Source: Hofstenia miamia (taxonomy: Eukaryota > Xenacoelomorpha > Acoela). From it: DNA of 64,000 nt. Position 1 is the first letter of the stretch. Each line of letters opens with the position of its first letter. Positions 49,901-59,640 of the stretch are shown piece by piece. The notes under the pieces are model-generated. The model was not told the origin of the DNA. It did no database searches and saw only the letters and a program-made list of their open reading frames with translations. The stretch covers positions 572,276 to 636,275 of the forward strand of contig SCFE01000066.1 of the NCBI GenBank assembly GCA_004352715.1, in the 5' to 3' direction. Position numbers and translations under genes: made by a program.

Positions 49901-52140
49901 GTAGACAAATTTTGTAACCTCGCACGACCAATTTTTAGACTATGGTAAAATTTCGTCAACGAAATCATGCATGTAACATTAAAGTAAATCTGCTATGGAG
50001 AACTTTTATATTTTCAACATAGCAAATCTGAAATACAAGCATGTGATAATGTATTATTTGCATATAGCTGTTTGAAATTGGAGCATATATTTCTTGGCAA
50101 AAAATATATCTTAAATATTAAGCCATGGCCTTTGGGGCTCTTCAGAATGCTAAATTTTTGATGTCATAATTGCTTTAAATGGCGTTATCAAATGCCCATA
50201 TTTGAGGATATTTTTCAATTCTGCTTGTGCTGCTGATAATTACATCTTAACTCTCAACCTTCCAACGGCCATTGATTTGTCTTTTTTCTGCAGAGCCCTT
50301 ATCACACTTCACATACTCTTCCATCTGCTTCTCCTTTATCCCCTGTGACTGTCCTCGCCGTCGTAAAACGTGATTTTTGTTTTAATATTTGTGTAATGTT
50401 TCCTTTAGCAGCTAATAAAGTTCTTCATTATTATATTATTATTATTATTATTATTAGTTTTAACAGAATTCATTCCTAAGCGATCGTTTACAAAAAAAAT
50501 TGAAATACAACAATATCATACATAAAATGAGCGGATACTTTAGTATGTAATGAACACTAAAAAAATTCAGAAAATTCACNTTATTATTATTATTATTATT
50601 GGTTTTAACAGAATTCATTCCTAAGCGATCGTTTACAATTTTTTTGTATATTATACTTACCTTCCTCACAAAAAAAAATTGAAATACAACAATATCATAC
50701 ATAAAATGAGCGGATACTTTAGTATGTAATGAACACTAAAAAAATTCAGAAAATTCACTAAAAGTATCATTAAGAAATCTTTACAATTTTTGGAATAGTA
50801 ATCAAACGCGTAATGGGTTCAATTCATACGATTCTTTATTAGTTTAACGAAAACGTTTCAAGAATAAATGATGCTTAGATCATAAATTATTATAATTGTG
50901 ATGGTATTTTTTGAAAAAAGTTTCACATTGAGGTACTAAAGATAACGACAGCATGTCAAGCTTGAGCATGTAGTCCATTTTATCTGACACATTAATTAGC
51001 GAGCGGAATTAAATATGAAAAGCAGCTAAAATAAATCCTAAAATTTATAAAAAGTATTAACTGTGGACTACAATTTTTCGGTAAGTTCTATTTTAAGCAA
51101 TCACTTTATAAAAAAAGTGTTTATGCTTATCTGGCAATAAAGTTGACTTGAACACCTGCCTTCGGCATTCTCAACACAGGAAGGGAGGACTCGAAAATTT
51201 CGAATTATTACAATCAAAGAGTCTTGCTATGTATACATATATACATCAACATTTCACATGGTTTTTCAGTTCAACCTATTTGTTTCAATTAAGAAAAAAT
51301 GATTGGCTGCAGTTTAATATTTAGCTTAAACTTAGCATAAAACAAATGTTTTATTTCTATTACGTATTTTTTAACATGAAAGTATTGACAAAATTTAGAT
51401 GACGACAGGGTTGGAAGAACAACATTTTTATTTGAAGAAAACAAACAAACGTCTTAGACAAAAGACTAATTTAGCTACCTTATTCGAGTACAACTTATTT
51501 CACAGTTTCGAATTGACAAATCTCATTGAGGAGAATACCCACTCCAACCCAGCCGTTCGTTGAACCATTAATAATATCAATTACTCAAATGTGAATAATT
51601 CTGCGCAAAAAGCCCCAAAGTTTCTTTAGTTCGTTTGGAATTTGAAAACATTGTGTTTGGGACTGCATTGATAAACATTGAAAAAACATTGATTAAAAAC
51701 AAACGTTTTAAAACTAGTTTAAAAAATGATTTAAAGCACCCATGCTTTAAATCAGCCAACCTTGGATGACGGTCCATTTTCATGCAACGATTGTTAATGG
51801 GGAGATCATTATCACCAGCAATGTGTGAAGGCTGCTTCTCAATATTATCAAATGCAAAAAGGAAAATTTGATGTCTACACTCACCTCAGATAACTTGATA
51901 GTCAATGATATAATTTGAAAGCTGCACAGTATAGCCATCAATTCAGAGGAGGAAGCATACATCCATTTGTACAATTATTGCTTATACACACCTTTACAAT
52001 AATAACGGAATGTTGGGTTGCAACCCTAAAGGCTAATCCAAATAATACTGAATTAGCCCAAAATCCTAAGCAATCCTTTACAAAGTAGAACTTTTGAATA
52101 TTGTTTTGCTCAGTAAAAGTATATCTGAAATAGATTTATT

Positions 52141-52171
<31 letters not shown>

Positions 52172-55100
52172 TTTTGGCAATTAACTTATACACTGAATAT
52201 TAATTCTAAACGATGAACTACAATTCGAAAACTATTTATTATAATATAATCTATTATATTATCAGCATAATATAGATTTCTTCAGAAAAGCTAGAAAACT
52301 TAAACCTACTTCAAATCGTGTATATTCTATTAGGTACAATTGCAACTCATGGACAGTAGCAATTAACGGTTAAATCCATTATGGGCTATGTTTTTACATC
52401 TGCATAGAACAAATAATGCTTTAATGCTAAATTACCAAGTTAAATAAAAATACTAAATTGCATTTCCAAATGTCATAGCTATAATCACTTGAGGATCTTC
52501 GAGTAATTTATAATGAAGACATTTTGAGGCATAAAATACCCTCAATAAATCCTGTCATGTACTTTTCTAACGTGGATATGACCGTTATTTCATATTTTCA
52601 TGGAATTTTTGTTTGTGTGCATGTTTTTAATTATATTGACTACTTCATTTATTCAAAGCAGTTTGTCATATTTTAGAGACTCATTATTTTGCGAGGTAAA
52701 CAAAATAGCTGATGGGCTATTTGAAACTTCAGATAATGCAGAACAACAAAAATGAGTGATAGAGAAATTCTAACGCGTGATGAAAACTGTTTTTGATGAA
52801 AATTTTGAAATTACTTTATGTATTCAAATCTTGAATTTGAACGATTAGCAGCAATTCAACTTTCATCATTCAAAAATATTTTTAATTATACATCATAGAG
52901 CATAGACAATATTACAGAAATTTGAAATCATGAGAAAAGCACTAAGATTTTATGATACCCCCAGAAACCATTTCAGAAAGGATGGCAAACATTTTTAGGA
53001 ATACTGCTTTTGATCACCCTAGCCCTGAGTTGCATGTATTCCTTAAAACCTGGTAAATACGAGTTAAATTGTTTTGGCTTGCCGATGTTGATGTACAGTT
53101 TCATATACATATTTTTGTAATCTGGATATTGCGTTGATAAATGCCTATTCACTGTACATCAGAACTGTTTTGTCATGGTAAGATTTCCTTTAAACTGCAG
53201 CTTTTCAATTGACATCCAGACAGGAATATCTGCGTTGACGGCGTTAAACAAATTTGTGTACAAAAGACCTAATCGCTAACTGACTGTAGTGTAATTGTTA
53301 TTTTGTATTTAGATAAATACTTGAATAAAACCTTAATAAAGGTCTAAATCATCTGATTCATTTTACCTCAATCTATTTAAGTATTATTCGAAGTATGTCG
53401 AAGATCCTTAAGCCGGCGAGGCTAGACGTCGATCATAACTCACCCACTGCCTCGAAAGAATGGAAACATTGGAAACGAACATTTGAGAACTTTATTGAAG
53501 AATGCGGTAATGATGCACCAGATAAATTCCGTTCAATAGTTAATATTGCTTCATCAAATATTTACGATTACTTAGAAGACTGTACTTCTTATGATGAAGT
53601 AGTAGCAACTCTTGACAATCTATATATTAAAACCAAATCTTCGCGCGACATCAATTACTCACTCGTCAGCAAGATACATCTGAATCATTAGACGATTTTC
53701 TCTAAGAACTTAGTAAGTTGCGTAAAAACTAATTATAAGGGTGTCACCGCCGACGTTTATCGAGAAGAACAAATTAAAGATGCTTTCATTACCGGTATCT
53801 CGTCCAACTATATTCGCCAACGGTTAGAAAATTCTACGTTAACCTTGCAATCTGCTTTTAATCAAGCTCGTTCCCTCGAAGTTGCTCAGAAAAACTCAGA
53901 AGCCTATTCACCACGTCCTATGAACCATGTGGCTGCTGTTGCAAGTGATCCACCATCTCAGCTCTCACCCGATCCAAATTCACCAGAACCTCAATCCTTG
54001 CTTGCTCTTTCCAATAAAAAACGATGTATGTTTTGCGGATACTCATAACATAATCGGAAGATCTGCCCAGCTCGTGATGCAGTCTGTTACAGTTGCAATA
54101 TTAAAGGACATTTCTCTTCTGTTTGTCGATCCAAGCATAAACAAAGTAAACCGACAACTGCTGCCATGTTTAAACCAAGCCTTTGCGCAATTACTAATTG
54201 TCAGAAAAGCCTGCAGCATGCTTCTGTTATTGTTAAAATTGGACATGAAAAATTGCCAGCATTAATCGATACTTGCAGCTCTGAAAGCTTCATTAGTGAG
54301 TCGGAAGTAAATCGGCTGAATATTCAGGTCACCCCAGTACACCAAAAGCTAGCTATGGCAATAACAACATTAGAATCAGATATTGTCTCCTTAGTGCTTC
54401 AGGGCACAACCTATGAAAACATTCGCCTTGGGGTTCTAAAGAATTTGTGCAGCGATATTATTCTCGACGATTTTCTCTAAGAACTTAGTAAGTTGCGTAA
54501 AAACTAATTATAAGGGTGTCACCACCGACGTTTATCGAGAAGAACAAATTAAAGATGCTTTCATTACCGGTATCTCGTCCAACTATATTCGCCAACGGTT
54601 AGAAAATTCTACGTTAACCTTGCAATCTGCTTTTAATCAAGCTCGTTCCCTCGAAGTTGCTCAGAAAAACTCAGAAGCCTATTCACCACGTCCTATGAAC
54701 CATGTGGCTGCTGTTGCAAGTGGTCCACCATCTCAGCTCTCACCCGATCCAAATTCACCAGAACCTCAATCCTTGCTTGCTCTTTCCAATAAAAAACGAT
54801 GTATGTTTTGCGGATACTCATAACATAATCGGAAGATCTGCCCAGCTCGTGATGCAGTCTGTTACAGTTGCAATATTAAAGGACATTTCTCTTCTGTTTG
54901 TCGATCCAAGCATAAACAAAGTAAACCGACAACTGCTGCCATGTTTAAACCAAGCCTTTGCGCAATTACTAATTGTCAGAAAAGCCTGCAGCATGCTTCT
55001 GTTATTGTTAAAATTGGACATGAAAAATTGACAGCATTAATCGATACTTGCAGCTCTGAAAGCTTCATTAGTGAGTCGGAAGTAAATCGGCTGAATATTC

Positions 55101-57940
55101 AGGTCACCCCAGTACACCAAAAGCTAGCTATGGCAATAACAACATTAGAATCAGATATTGTCTCCTTAGTGCTTCAGGGCACAACCTATGAAAACATTCG
55201 CCTTGGGGTTCTAAAGAATTTGTGCAGCGATATTATTCTCGGTCATGATTTTCAAAGTCGACATAATAGTATAATCTTTCCCCTTGGAGGTCAACAACCG
55301 GAGTTAGTTGTTAGTTTGTGCATTAACTACAGCAGACATCCAGATACCATCCTTATTTGCAAGCATTCCAGAAGGTACCAAGCCTATAGCAACCAAATCG
55401 AGACGCTTTAATAAAGCAAACAAACAATTCAAAATCTCCCTTTTGCAGTTGAGTGTGATGCCTCGGACGTAGCCATTTCTGCCTCCCTAAACCAGAATGG
55501 TCGTTCAGTTGCATTTATGTCTCTCAGCAAAAGCGAATCACACTATCCATCGGTGGAAAAGAAGCTGTTTCAATCATTGAAACTGTCAGAAAATGGCGTC
55601 ATTTACTACTACGTAACCACTTTACACTAATAATCGATCAGCGCTCCGTCGCATTTATGTTTGATAACCATAGAAGAACTAAAATCAAGAACAGTAAAAT
55701 ACAATGTTTGAGGATTGAATTAGCAGAGTTCAGTTATTAAATATCATATTGACTAGGTCCAGACAACGTCGTGCCAGATGCACTTACTCGCGCTTATTGC
55801 TCTGCTCTTCCTCAATCTAAGTTGGAAGAACTTCACAACAATTTATGTCATCCAGGAGTTACCAGATTGCTGCATTATGTTCGATCGAAAAACTTACCGT
55901 TTTCCACGGAAGAGGTAAAGAAGATCTGTTCTAGATGTCAGATCTGCTCTGAATTAAAACCAAAGTACTATAGACTCTAATTAAATCGTTACATCCAATG
56001 GATAGGTTGAGCATAGACTTCAAAGGCCCACTAACTACTAACACAAGAAACAAGTACATGCTAACTATTGTTGATGAATACTCGCGATTTCCATTTGCAT
56101 TCGCATGCCCTGACATCAGCTCCTCAACCGTTATCAAATGTCTCGCTTTGCGGATTTCCAACCTTCATTTACTCAGATAGAGGCTCGCCATTTATGTCTC
56201 ATGAGCTTAAATCTTACTTAACAGAGAATGGAGTATCTACTAGTACATCAACACCTTATCATCCTATCGGAAATGGTCAAGTGGAGCGATACAATGGGAT
56301 TATCTGGAAAGGTGTACGCTTAGCTATTAAAACTAACGACATTGACATTAAGAATTGGGAATCAGTTTGGGAATCAGTTCTACCCTCAATCCGATCATTA
56401 CTTTCCACACCGACTGGAACAATTCCACATGAACGTTTCTTCAATTTTCTTAGATGTTAATCTAGTGTAACATCTTTACCGTCCTGGATGAAACCTGGAC
56501 CTGTGTTTTTGCGTCGTTTTGTACGTTCTAATAAAAACGATCCTCTTGTTGACAAGGTTGAATTAATTGATGTTAACCCCACCTATGCAAATATCCAGTA
56601 CCCTGATGGTCGGCAATCCTTATTATCTTTACAGGATTTGTCTCCCTGTATAATTAAACAAGAGGGTGCTAGTGATAATCAAAATAAAAGTATAATCCAT
56701 GATATGTAAACGATTGATGACACAAGTAACGAGTCGACTATAGAGCCAATGCCAGTTCCTAGCAATGAAGGTTCACGCTCTTGTAATGACAACAGCCCAC
56801 CAGAAAACGTTGAAGTGCCATTAAGATCAACACGAATTTTGAAGAAGCCGACAAAGTTTAAAGACTTCGTCATGTATGATACATAATTAAAGTGACGTGC
56901 TAATAACCTCTCCCCTGTTGGTTTTGTTTACTCAAGAACATTTTACTAGGAGGGAAGATTGTAGTGTAATTGTTATTTTGTATTTAGATAAATACTTGAA
57001 TAAAGCCTTAATAAAGCATTAAATCATCTGATTCATTTTACCTCACTGACTAATTCAAATTAATACGAAAAAAAAATTTTTAAAAATGTAGTTTCATATA
57101 AAACAATTAGCAATATTTAACAAAATCTTCAATTACTTTTCAAAAGGGATAACTAGGACACCAGAAGTGTTGTTACTAAACTAACCTTGATTGTACACTT
57201 GGTTTGGTGTGTAATGNNNNNNNNNNNTTTAACAAAATCTTCAATTACTTTTCAAAAGGGATAACTAGGACAGCAGAAGTGTTGTTACTAAACTAACCTT
57301 GATTGTACACTTGGTTTGGTGTGTAATGAGGATAAGTATTTGTTGGTTTTGAGTATACTGGAGGCATATCGTTGAAAATAATTATCATATGCTGCAAAAG
57401 CTGAGTTACATCTGATTTTCCCTAAACATCTGTAAGACAATGAATGAAACAATAGATTTACAGGTTGCCAATTTGTTAAAAATGGTAAATAAACTCTTCC
57501 ATTTGCATCAACATGCTTGCTTTGTTTTACTAGCATTGTACTTGTAGGTTTTACGAATGCAAGTGGAGGATGACTAGGATGATGTTCCAAAATCCAAACC
57601 TCAACAGGAATATTGTACTTTTGTTCTAATTTGAGTAGTAAATCATTTATTAATAATCTATTAGCTTACGCTGATAAGTTATCGGAATAGTTCCCGCTAA
57701 GCATAGTAGTTCTTTGGATGTTCCATCATTAAAATCTAAATAGTTATTAAGTTATGCTCAAAAACAAAAAAAATAATACAATGCTTATCAATCTTTGGTT
57801 TTAATCCAGTAAAATGCTTCAATGCAAAATCAACTTCAGTGATAACCTTATCTTTGTAAGGATACTAAAAAATGTAAAAATAAATTATTCGTTTAAATAT
57901 GCTCAACCTTTGATAATTTGCTTTTGGAAATGCTATTCAT
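46996..57940 (-). CDS. TSG101: TSG101 (ESCRT-I subunit, Vps23), 11 exons, complete
   Basis: Exons 57940-57908, 57864-57780, 57735-57670, 57625-57462, 57421-57298, 49690-49593, 49546-49388, 49344-49252, 47411-47275, 47233-47131 and 47091-46996 join in phase to 385 aa (human about 390). The UEV domain (about 1-140) has FNDGTSKELLCLAGTIPI, YNIPVEVWILE, PPLAFVKPTSTM and KHVDANGRVYLPFL, with no E2 catalytic Cys. A P/Q/Y-rich linker (about 141-215) precedes ASLISAIND and a coiled coil (about 225-310). The steadiness box ends in ILNLYAEECAIDDTIYHL and SLSRKQFMTRALMQKARQ. In known systems it binds PTAP-type motifs and ubiquitin and sorts endosomal cargo. The internal PTAP of human TSG101 is PSAN here (313-316). 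Introns 1-4 are 40-44 bp; intron 5 is 7607 bp and TE-filled. Confidence 0.95.
47921..48192. mobile_element. solo LTR, 272 bp, in TSG101 intron 8
   Basis: Begins TGTAGCGTCA and ends TGACTCTACA (TG…CA with imperfect inverted ends), flanked by ATAA on both sides (47917-47920 and 48193-48196). A TATA-like GTATATAAG at about 48028-48036 suggests plus orientation. No internal retroelement sequence adjoins it, so it is read as the product of LTR-LTR recombination. It is unlike the 86-bp LTRs of the element at 53285. Confidence 0.6.
50440..50760. repeat. (ATT)n-flanked segment repeated across a single N
   Basis: About 50440-50579 is repeated from 50581, with N at 50580. The second copy has an extra segment of about 29 bp (GTATATTATACTTACCTTCC included). 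Two haplotypes or unmerged contig ends are likely. Confidence 0.8.
51406..51764. mobile_element. short hAT-type element in TSG101 intron 5
   Basis: Termini are CAGGGTTGG (51406) and CCAACCTTG (ending 51764). The flanks GATGACGA (51398-51405) and GATGACGG (51765-51772) match at 7 of 8. It is 359 bp, without coding capacity. The inverted repeat is only about 9 bp, so the target duplication carries most of the weight. Confidence 0.55.
52143..52169. repeat. (AT)n microsatellite
   Basis: Uninterrupted AT dinucleotides within TSG101 intron 5. Confidence 0.9.
53285..53370 (+). repeat. 5' LTR, 86 bp
   Basis: TG…CA ends and four mismatches to the 3' LTR. It includes TTGAATAAAACCTTAATAAA, two AATAAA-type signals that could serve for polyadenylation. 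Confidence 0.9.
53395..55411 (+). pseudogene. gag and protease region of the LTR element, internally duplicated
   Basis: Gag starts at 53395 (MSKILKPARLDVDHNSP, KEWKHWKRTFENFIEEC). A stop near 53690 breaks the frame. Two CCHC knuckles follow. The first, CMFCGYS-stop-HNRKIC, carries an in-frame TAA in both copies; the second is CYSCNIKGHFSSVC. The protease has ALIDTCSSESFI, where the catalytic DTG/DSG is DTC, and the second strand DIILGHDF. Positions 53691-54465 are repeated in tandem at 54466-55240, with about three base differences, so knuckles and protease occur twice. The frame ends at 55411, near the point where RT should begin (a neighbouring frame reads PEGTKPIATKSRRF). Confidence 0.82.
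53691..55240. repeat. 775-bp tandem duplication inside the LTR element
   Basis: Two copies (53691-54465, 54466-55240) start at GACGATTTTCTCTAAGAAC and differ at very few positions (for example GTGATCCACC versus GTGGTCCACC). Unlike the other near-identical pairs in the window, no N lies at the junction. Confidence 0.88.
55435..56709 (+). pseudogene. RNase H and integrase region of the LTR element
   Basis: RNase H: PFAVECDASDVAISASL, LSKSESHYPSVEKK, FTLIIDQRSVAFMFDNHRR, then GPDNVVPDALTRAYC. The integrase zinc domain (HNNLCHPG … CSRCQICSEL) is followed by the core with SIDFKGPL, the second Asp in YSDRGSPF, and the Glu in IGNGQVERYNG. The three catalytic acids are present, but in different frames: stops or shifts lie at about 55740, 55978, 56150 and 56458. 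Later frames (56488-56709) continue the tail. Confidence 0.8.
56948..56958 (+). promoter_or_regulatory. polypurine tract of the LTR element
   Basis: AGGAGGGAAGA ends two bases before the 3' LTR, the expected position of the plus-strand primer. Confidence 0.7.
56960..57045 (+). repeat. 3' LTR, 86 bp
   Basis: Same length and ends as the 5' LTR; followed directly by the CTGAC target duplication. Confidence 0.9.
57116..57328. repeat. segment repeated across an 11-N gap, overlapping TSG101 exon 5
   Basis: 57116-57216 recurs at 57228-57328 (offset 112) with Ns at 57217-57227. The left copy duplicates the 3' end of TSG101 exon 5 and its donor site. The intact exon is the right one (57421-57298). 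Likely an assembly artefact. Confidence 0.85.
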
Positions 57941-58138
57941 GATTTGCACTCGACAAGTATATGTTAATAAAGATATCTTTTTTTCTAATTTTAGAAAATT
58001 TAACTACAAAACTCTTTATTATTTTATAAAGGTAATTTACAAAAGCTATAAATCAATTTATATATCCTTTAATGATGCTGCTTGGATAAATTATTATCAT
58101 ATCAAATTGGTTTAATGGGACATTCTTATTAGGACAAA
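57941..58138. promoter_or_regulatory. 198-bp TSG101/RECQL5 divergent intergenic region
   Basis: The start codons of TSG101 (minus strand, 57940) and RECQL5 (plus strand, 58139) face away from each other with 198 bp between, so both promoters must lie here or overlap the first exons. No TATA box or other core element is distinct in this A+T-rich stretch. CTTATTAG at 58125-58132 is a likely 3' splice acceptor just before the RECQL5 ATG. Confidence 0.6.
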
Positions 58139-58504
58139 ATGTCACATTATTACGAATTGGCATTGAATACTTTAAATAGGCATTTTCATTATGATAATTT
58201 CAAATCTGAAGTTCAAAAAAATGCAATTATCCATATAATTTCAGGTTTTTCTTAACTTATTTTCTTAGTAACAAATTGCAATAGGTAAAAAGGATGCATT
58301 TGTTTCAATGCCTACTGGTGGTGGCAAATCACTTGTTTACCAATTACCAAGTATATTAGCTACTGGTGTCACACTTGTTGTATCACCTCTAATCGCTTTA
58401 ATACAGGATCAATTGGTTCACTTGAAAAAACTACACATCCACGCTGCTACTCTAAATTCTAAAATTCCTTTTAAAGAAAAACAACGCATAATGGAAGACC
58501 TACG
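58139..58504 (+). CDS. RECQL5: RecQ-family DNA helicase, RECQL5-like, N-terminal exons only
   Basis: Exon 1 (58139-58244) and exon 2 (58285-58504) join across a 40-bp intron, giving 108 residues before the donor CG|GTGCGT. RecQ motif 0 is seen as [16 protein letters not shown] (Q26), the Walker A as MPTGGGKS (44-51), and motif Ia as [12 protein letters not shown] (67-78). HAATLNSK follows, as in RECQL5 (SSLNSK). RecQ enzymes unwind DNA 3' to 5' in the nucleus during recombination and replication-fork processing. The next block (YxTPE, then the DEAH box) was not found to the window end, so the gene continues past the right edge or is broken. The ATG is 6 nt after a TTATTAG acceptor. Confidence 0.85.
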
Positions 58505-59049
58505 GTGCGTATTTAAAACCATGTTTTTTGATTTTTGATAATTACTATCACCATCATTCATGACTGCAAAATTTGTTACAAATTATATTTTATTCCCATT
58601 ACTCCAAATAATAGTTCCAGTTCCAGAACAAATATTTCTTGCCCTAGGAGAAAGAATAAATTTCGATGTTATAATTACCTGTAAAGTAGAATTAAATTGC
58701 CAGTTCTCTTCATAATTAACGCTGAAACACGTTCAACTACAAACATGTATTTTATCTACAGGTTTACTGTAAACTGCTATGTGATATTGACGACGTCGTT
58801 GTCCACATTCAAACTGACATTTCTGAAAATGTAAAATATAAATTATGAAATTCTATCATCAAATAGTCTTTCATGGCATTAACATATTTGCAATAAATTT
58901 GTTATAGCAAACTGATTTCACTCATTCTGAATGTTCAATTGCTTCTGCGCCCATGAAGCTCAACTTAGTTAAAGTCTTTATTCAGTAAAAACGGATTGTA
59001 ACAAGTGCCCTATCAGTAAAATTAATTTTTGAAATGCATCTACACTTCC

Positions 59050-59360
59050 AGGTGACATTTAAAAAATCATTATTTTACATTAGAATTCAAAAATTACATA
59101 TAGAAATGGTAATTTACATTTAGAATATAGTAATTATCATTTAGAAATGGTCAATAATCATTTAGAAATCAAAAATGGCATTTAGAAAATCATAGTTTAC
59201 TTTTAGAAATGAAAAACTACATTTAGAATTTGTCAATTAGCATTCAGGATGCGTATACATTCAGAAATGAAAAGCGAGATTCAGAATTCGTCAATTAACA
59301 TTTGAAATCATTAATTAACATTCAGATGCGATCAACTAGCATTAAGAAATCCTTAATTAC
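59050..59360. repeat. degenerate tandem repeat, about 14 units of 20-21 bp
   Basis: The unit is roughly CATTTAGAAAT followed by 9-10 variable bases often ending in AATTA. Examples are CATTTAGAAATGGTCAATAA and CATTTAGAAATCAAAAATGG. The right half drifts to CATTCAGAAAT. All units are in the same orientation. Confidence 0.75.
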
Positions 59361-59554
59361 AAAGAAATTTTCCATATTAGAAGGTTCATTTTCTCGTCAA
59401 ACTACAATCTTTGGAAATAGAACTTTAAATTATAAAAAAATTGAGCATTTTTATTAAATTGATATAGAAGTAATTGAAGTACAATAAGAAATGCGATTCA
59501 TCTTTTTCATTTTATAAAGAAATGTTTAAATAACAAGCGTATGCTTGTTCATAT

Positions 59555-59557
<3 letters not shown>

Positions 59558-59637
<80 letters not shown>
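59558..59637. repeat. (TA)n microsatellite, about 80 bp
   Basis: Uninterrupted TA dinucleotides. Reading frames that run through it (poly-Tyr-Ile) are not genes. Confidence 0.95.

Positions 59638-59640
<3 letters not shown>

Larger units (their letters stand above)
53285..57045 (+). mobile_element. Ty3/gypsy-like LTR retrotransposon with 86-bp LTRs, RT domain deleted
   Basis: The LTRs at 53285-53370 and 56960-57045 are 86 bp each, differ at four positions, start TGTAGTG and end CCTCA. Both sides carry CTGAC (53280-53284, 57046-57050), a 5-bp target duplication. A purine tract (56948-56958) precedes the 3' LTR. Inside, in order: gag, two zinc knuckles, protease, RNase H, HHCC and integrase. 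This order places integrase last, as in Ty3/gypsy. The RT palm that should lie between protease and RNase H is absent. The element is in TSG101 intron 5, antisense to it. I saw no convincing tRNA primer-binding site after the 5' LTR. Confidence 0.92.

Noticed and set aside
53371-53394. tRNA primer-binding site after the 5' LTR
   Set aside because: The sequence ATCTATTTAAGTATTATTCG has no TGG start and does not resemble a tRNA 3' end complement.
57187-57216. A second copy of the TSG101 exon 5 end as an alternative exon
   Set aside because: It is the truncated member of a pair separated by 11 Ns and is best explained as an assembly duplicate.
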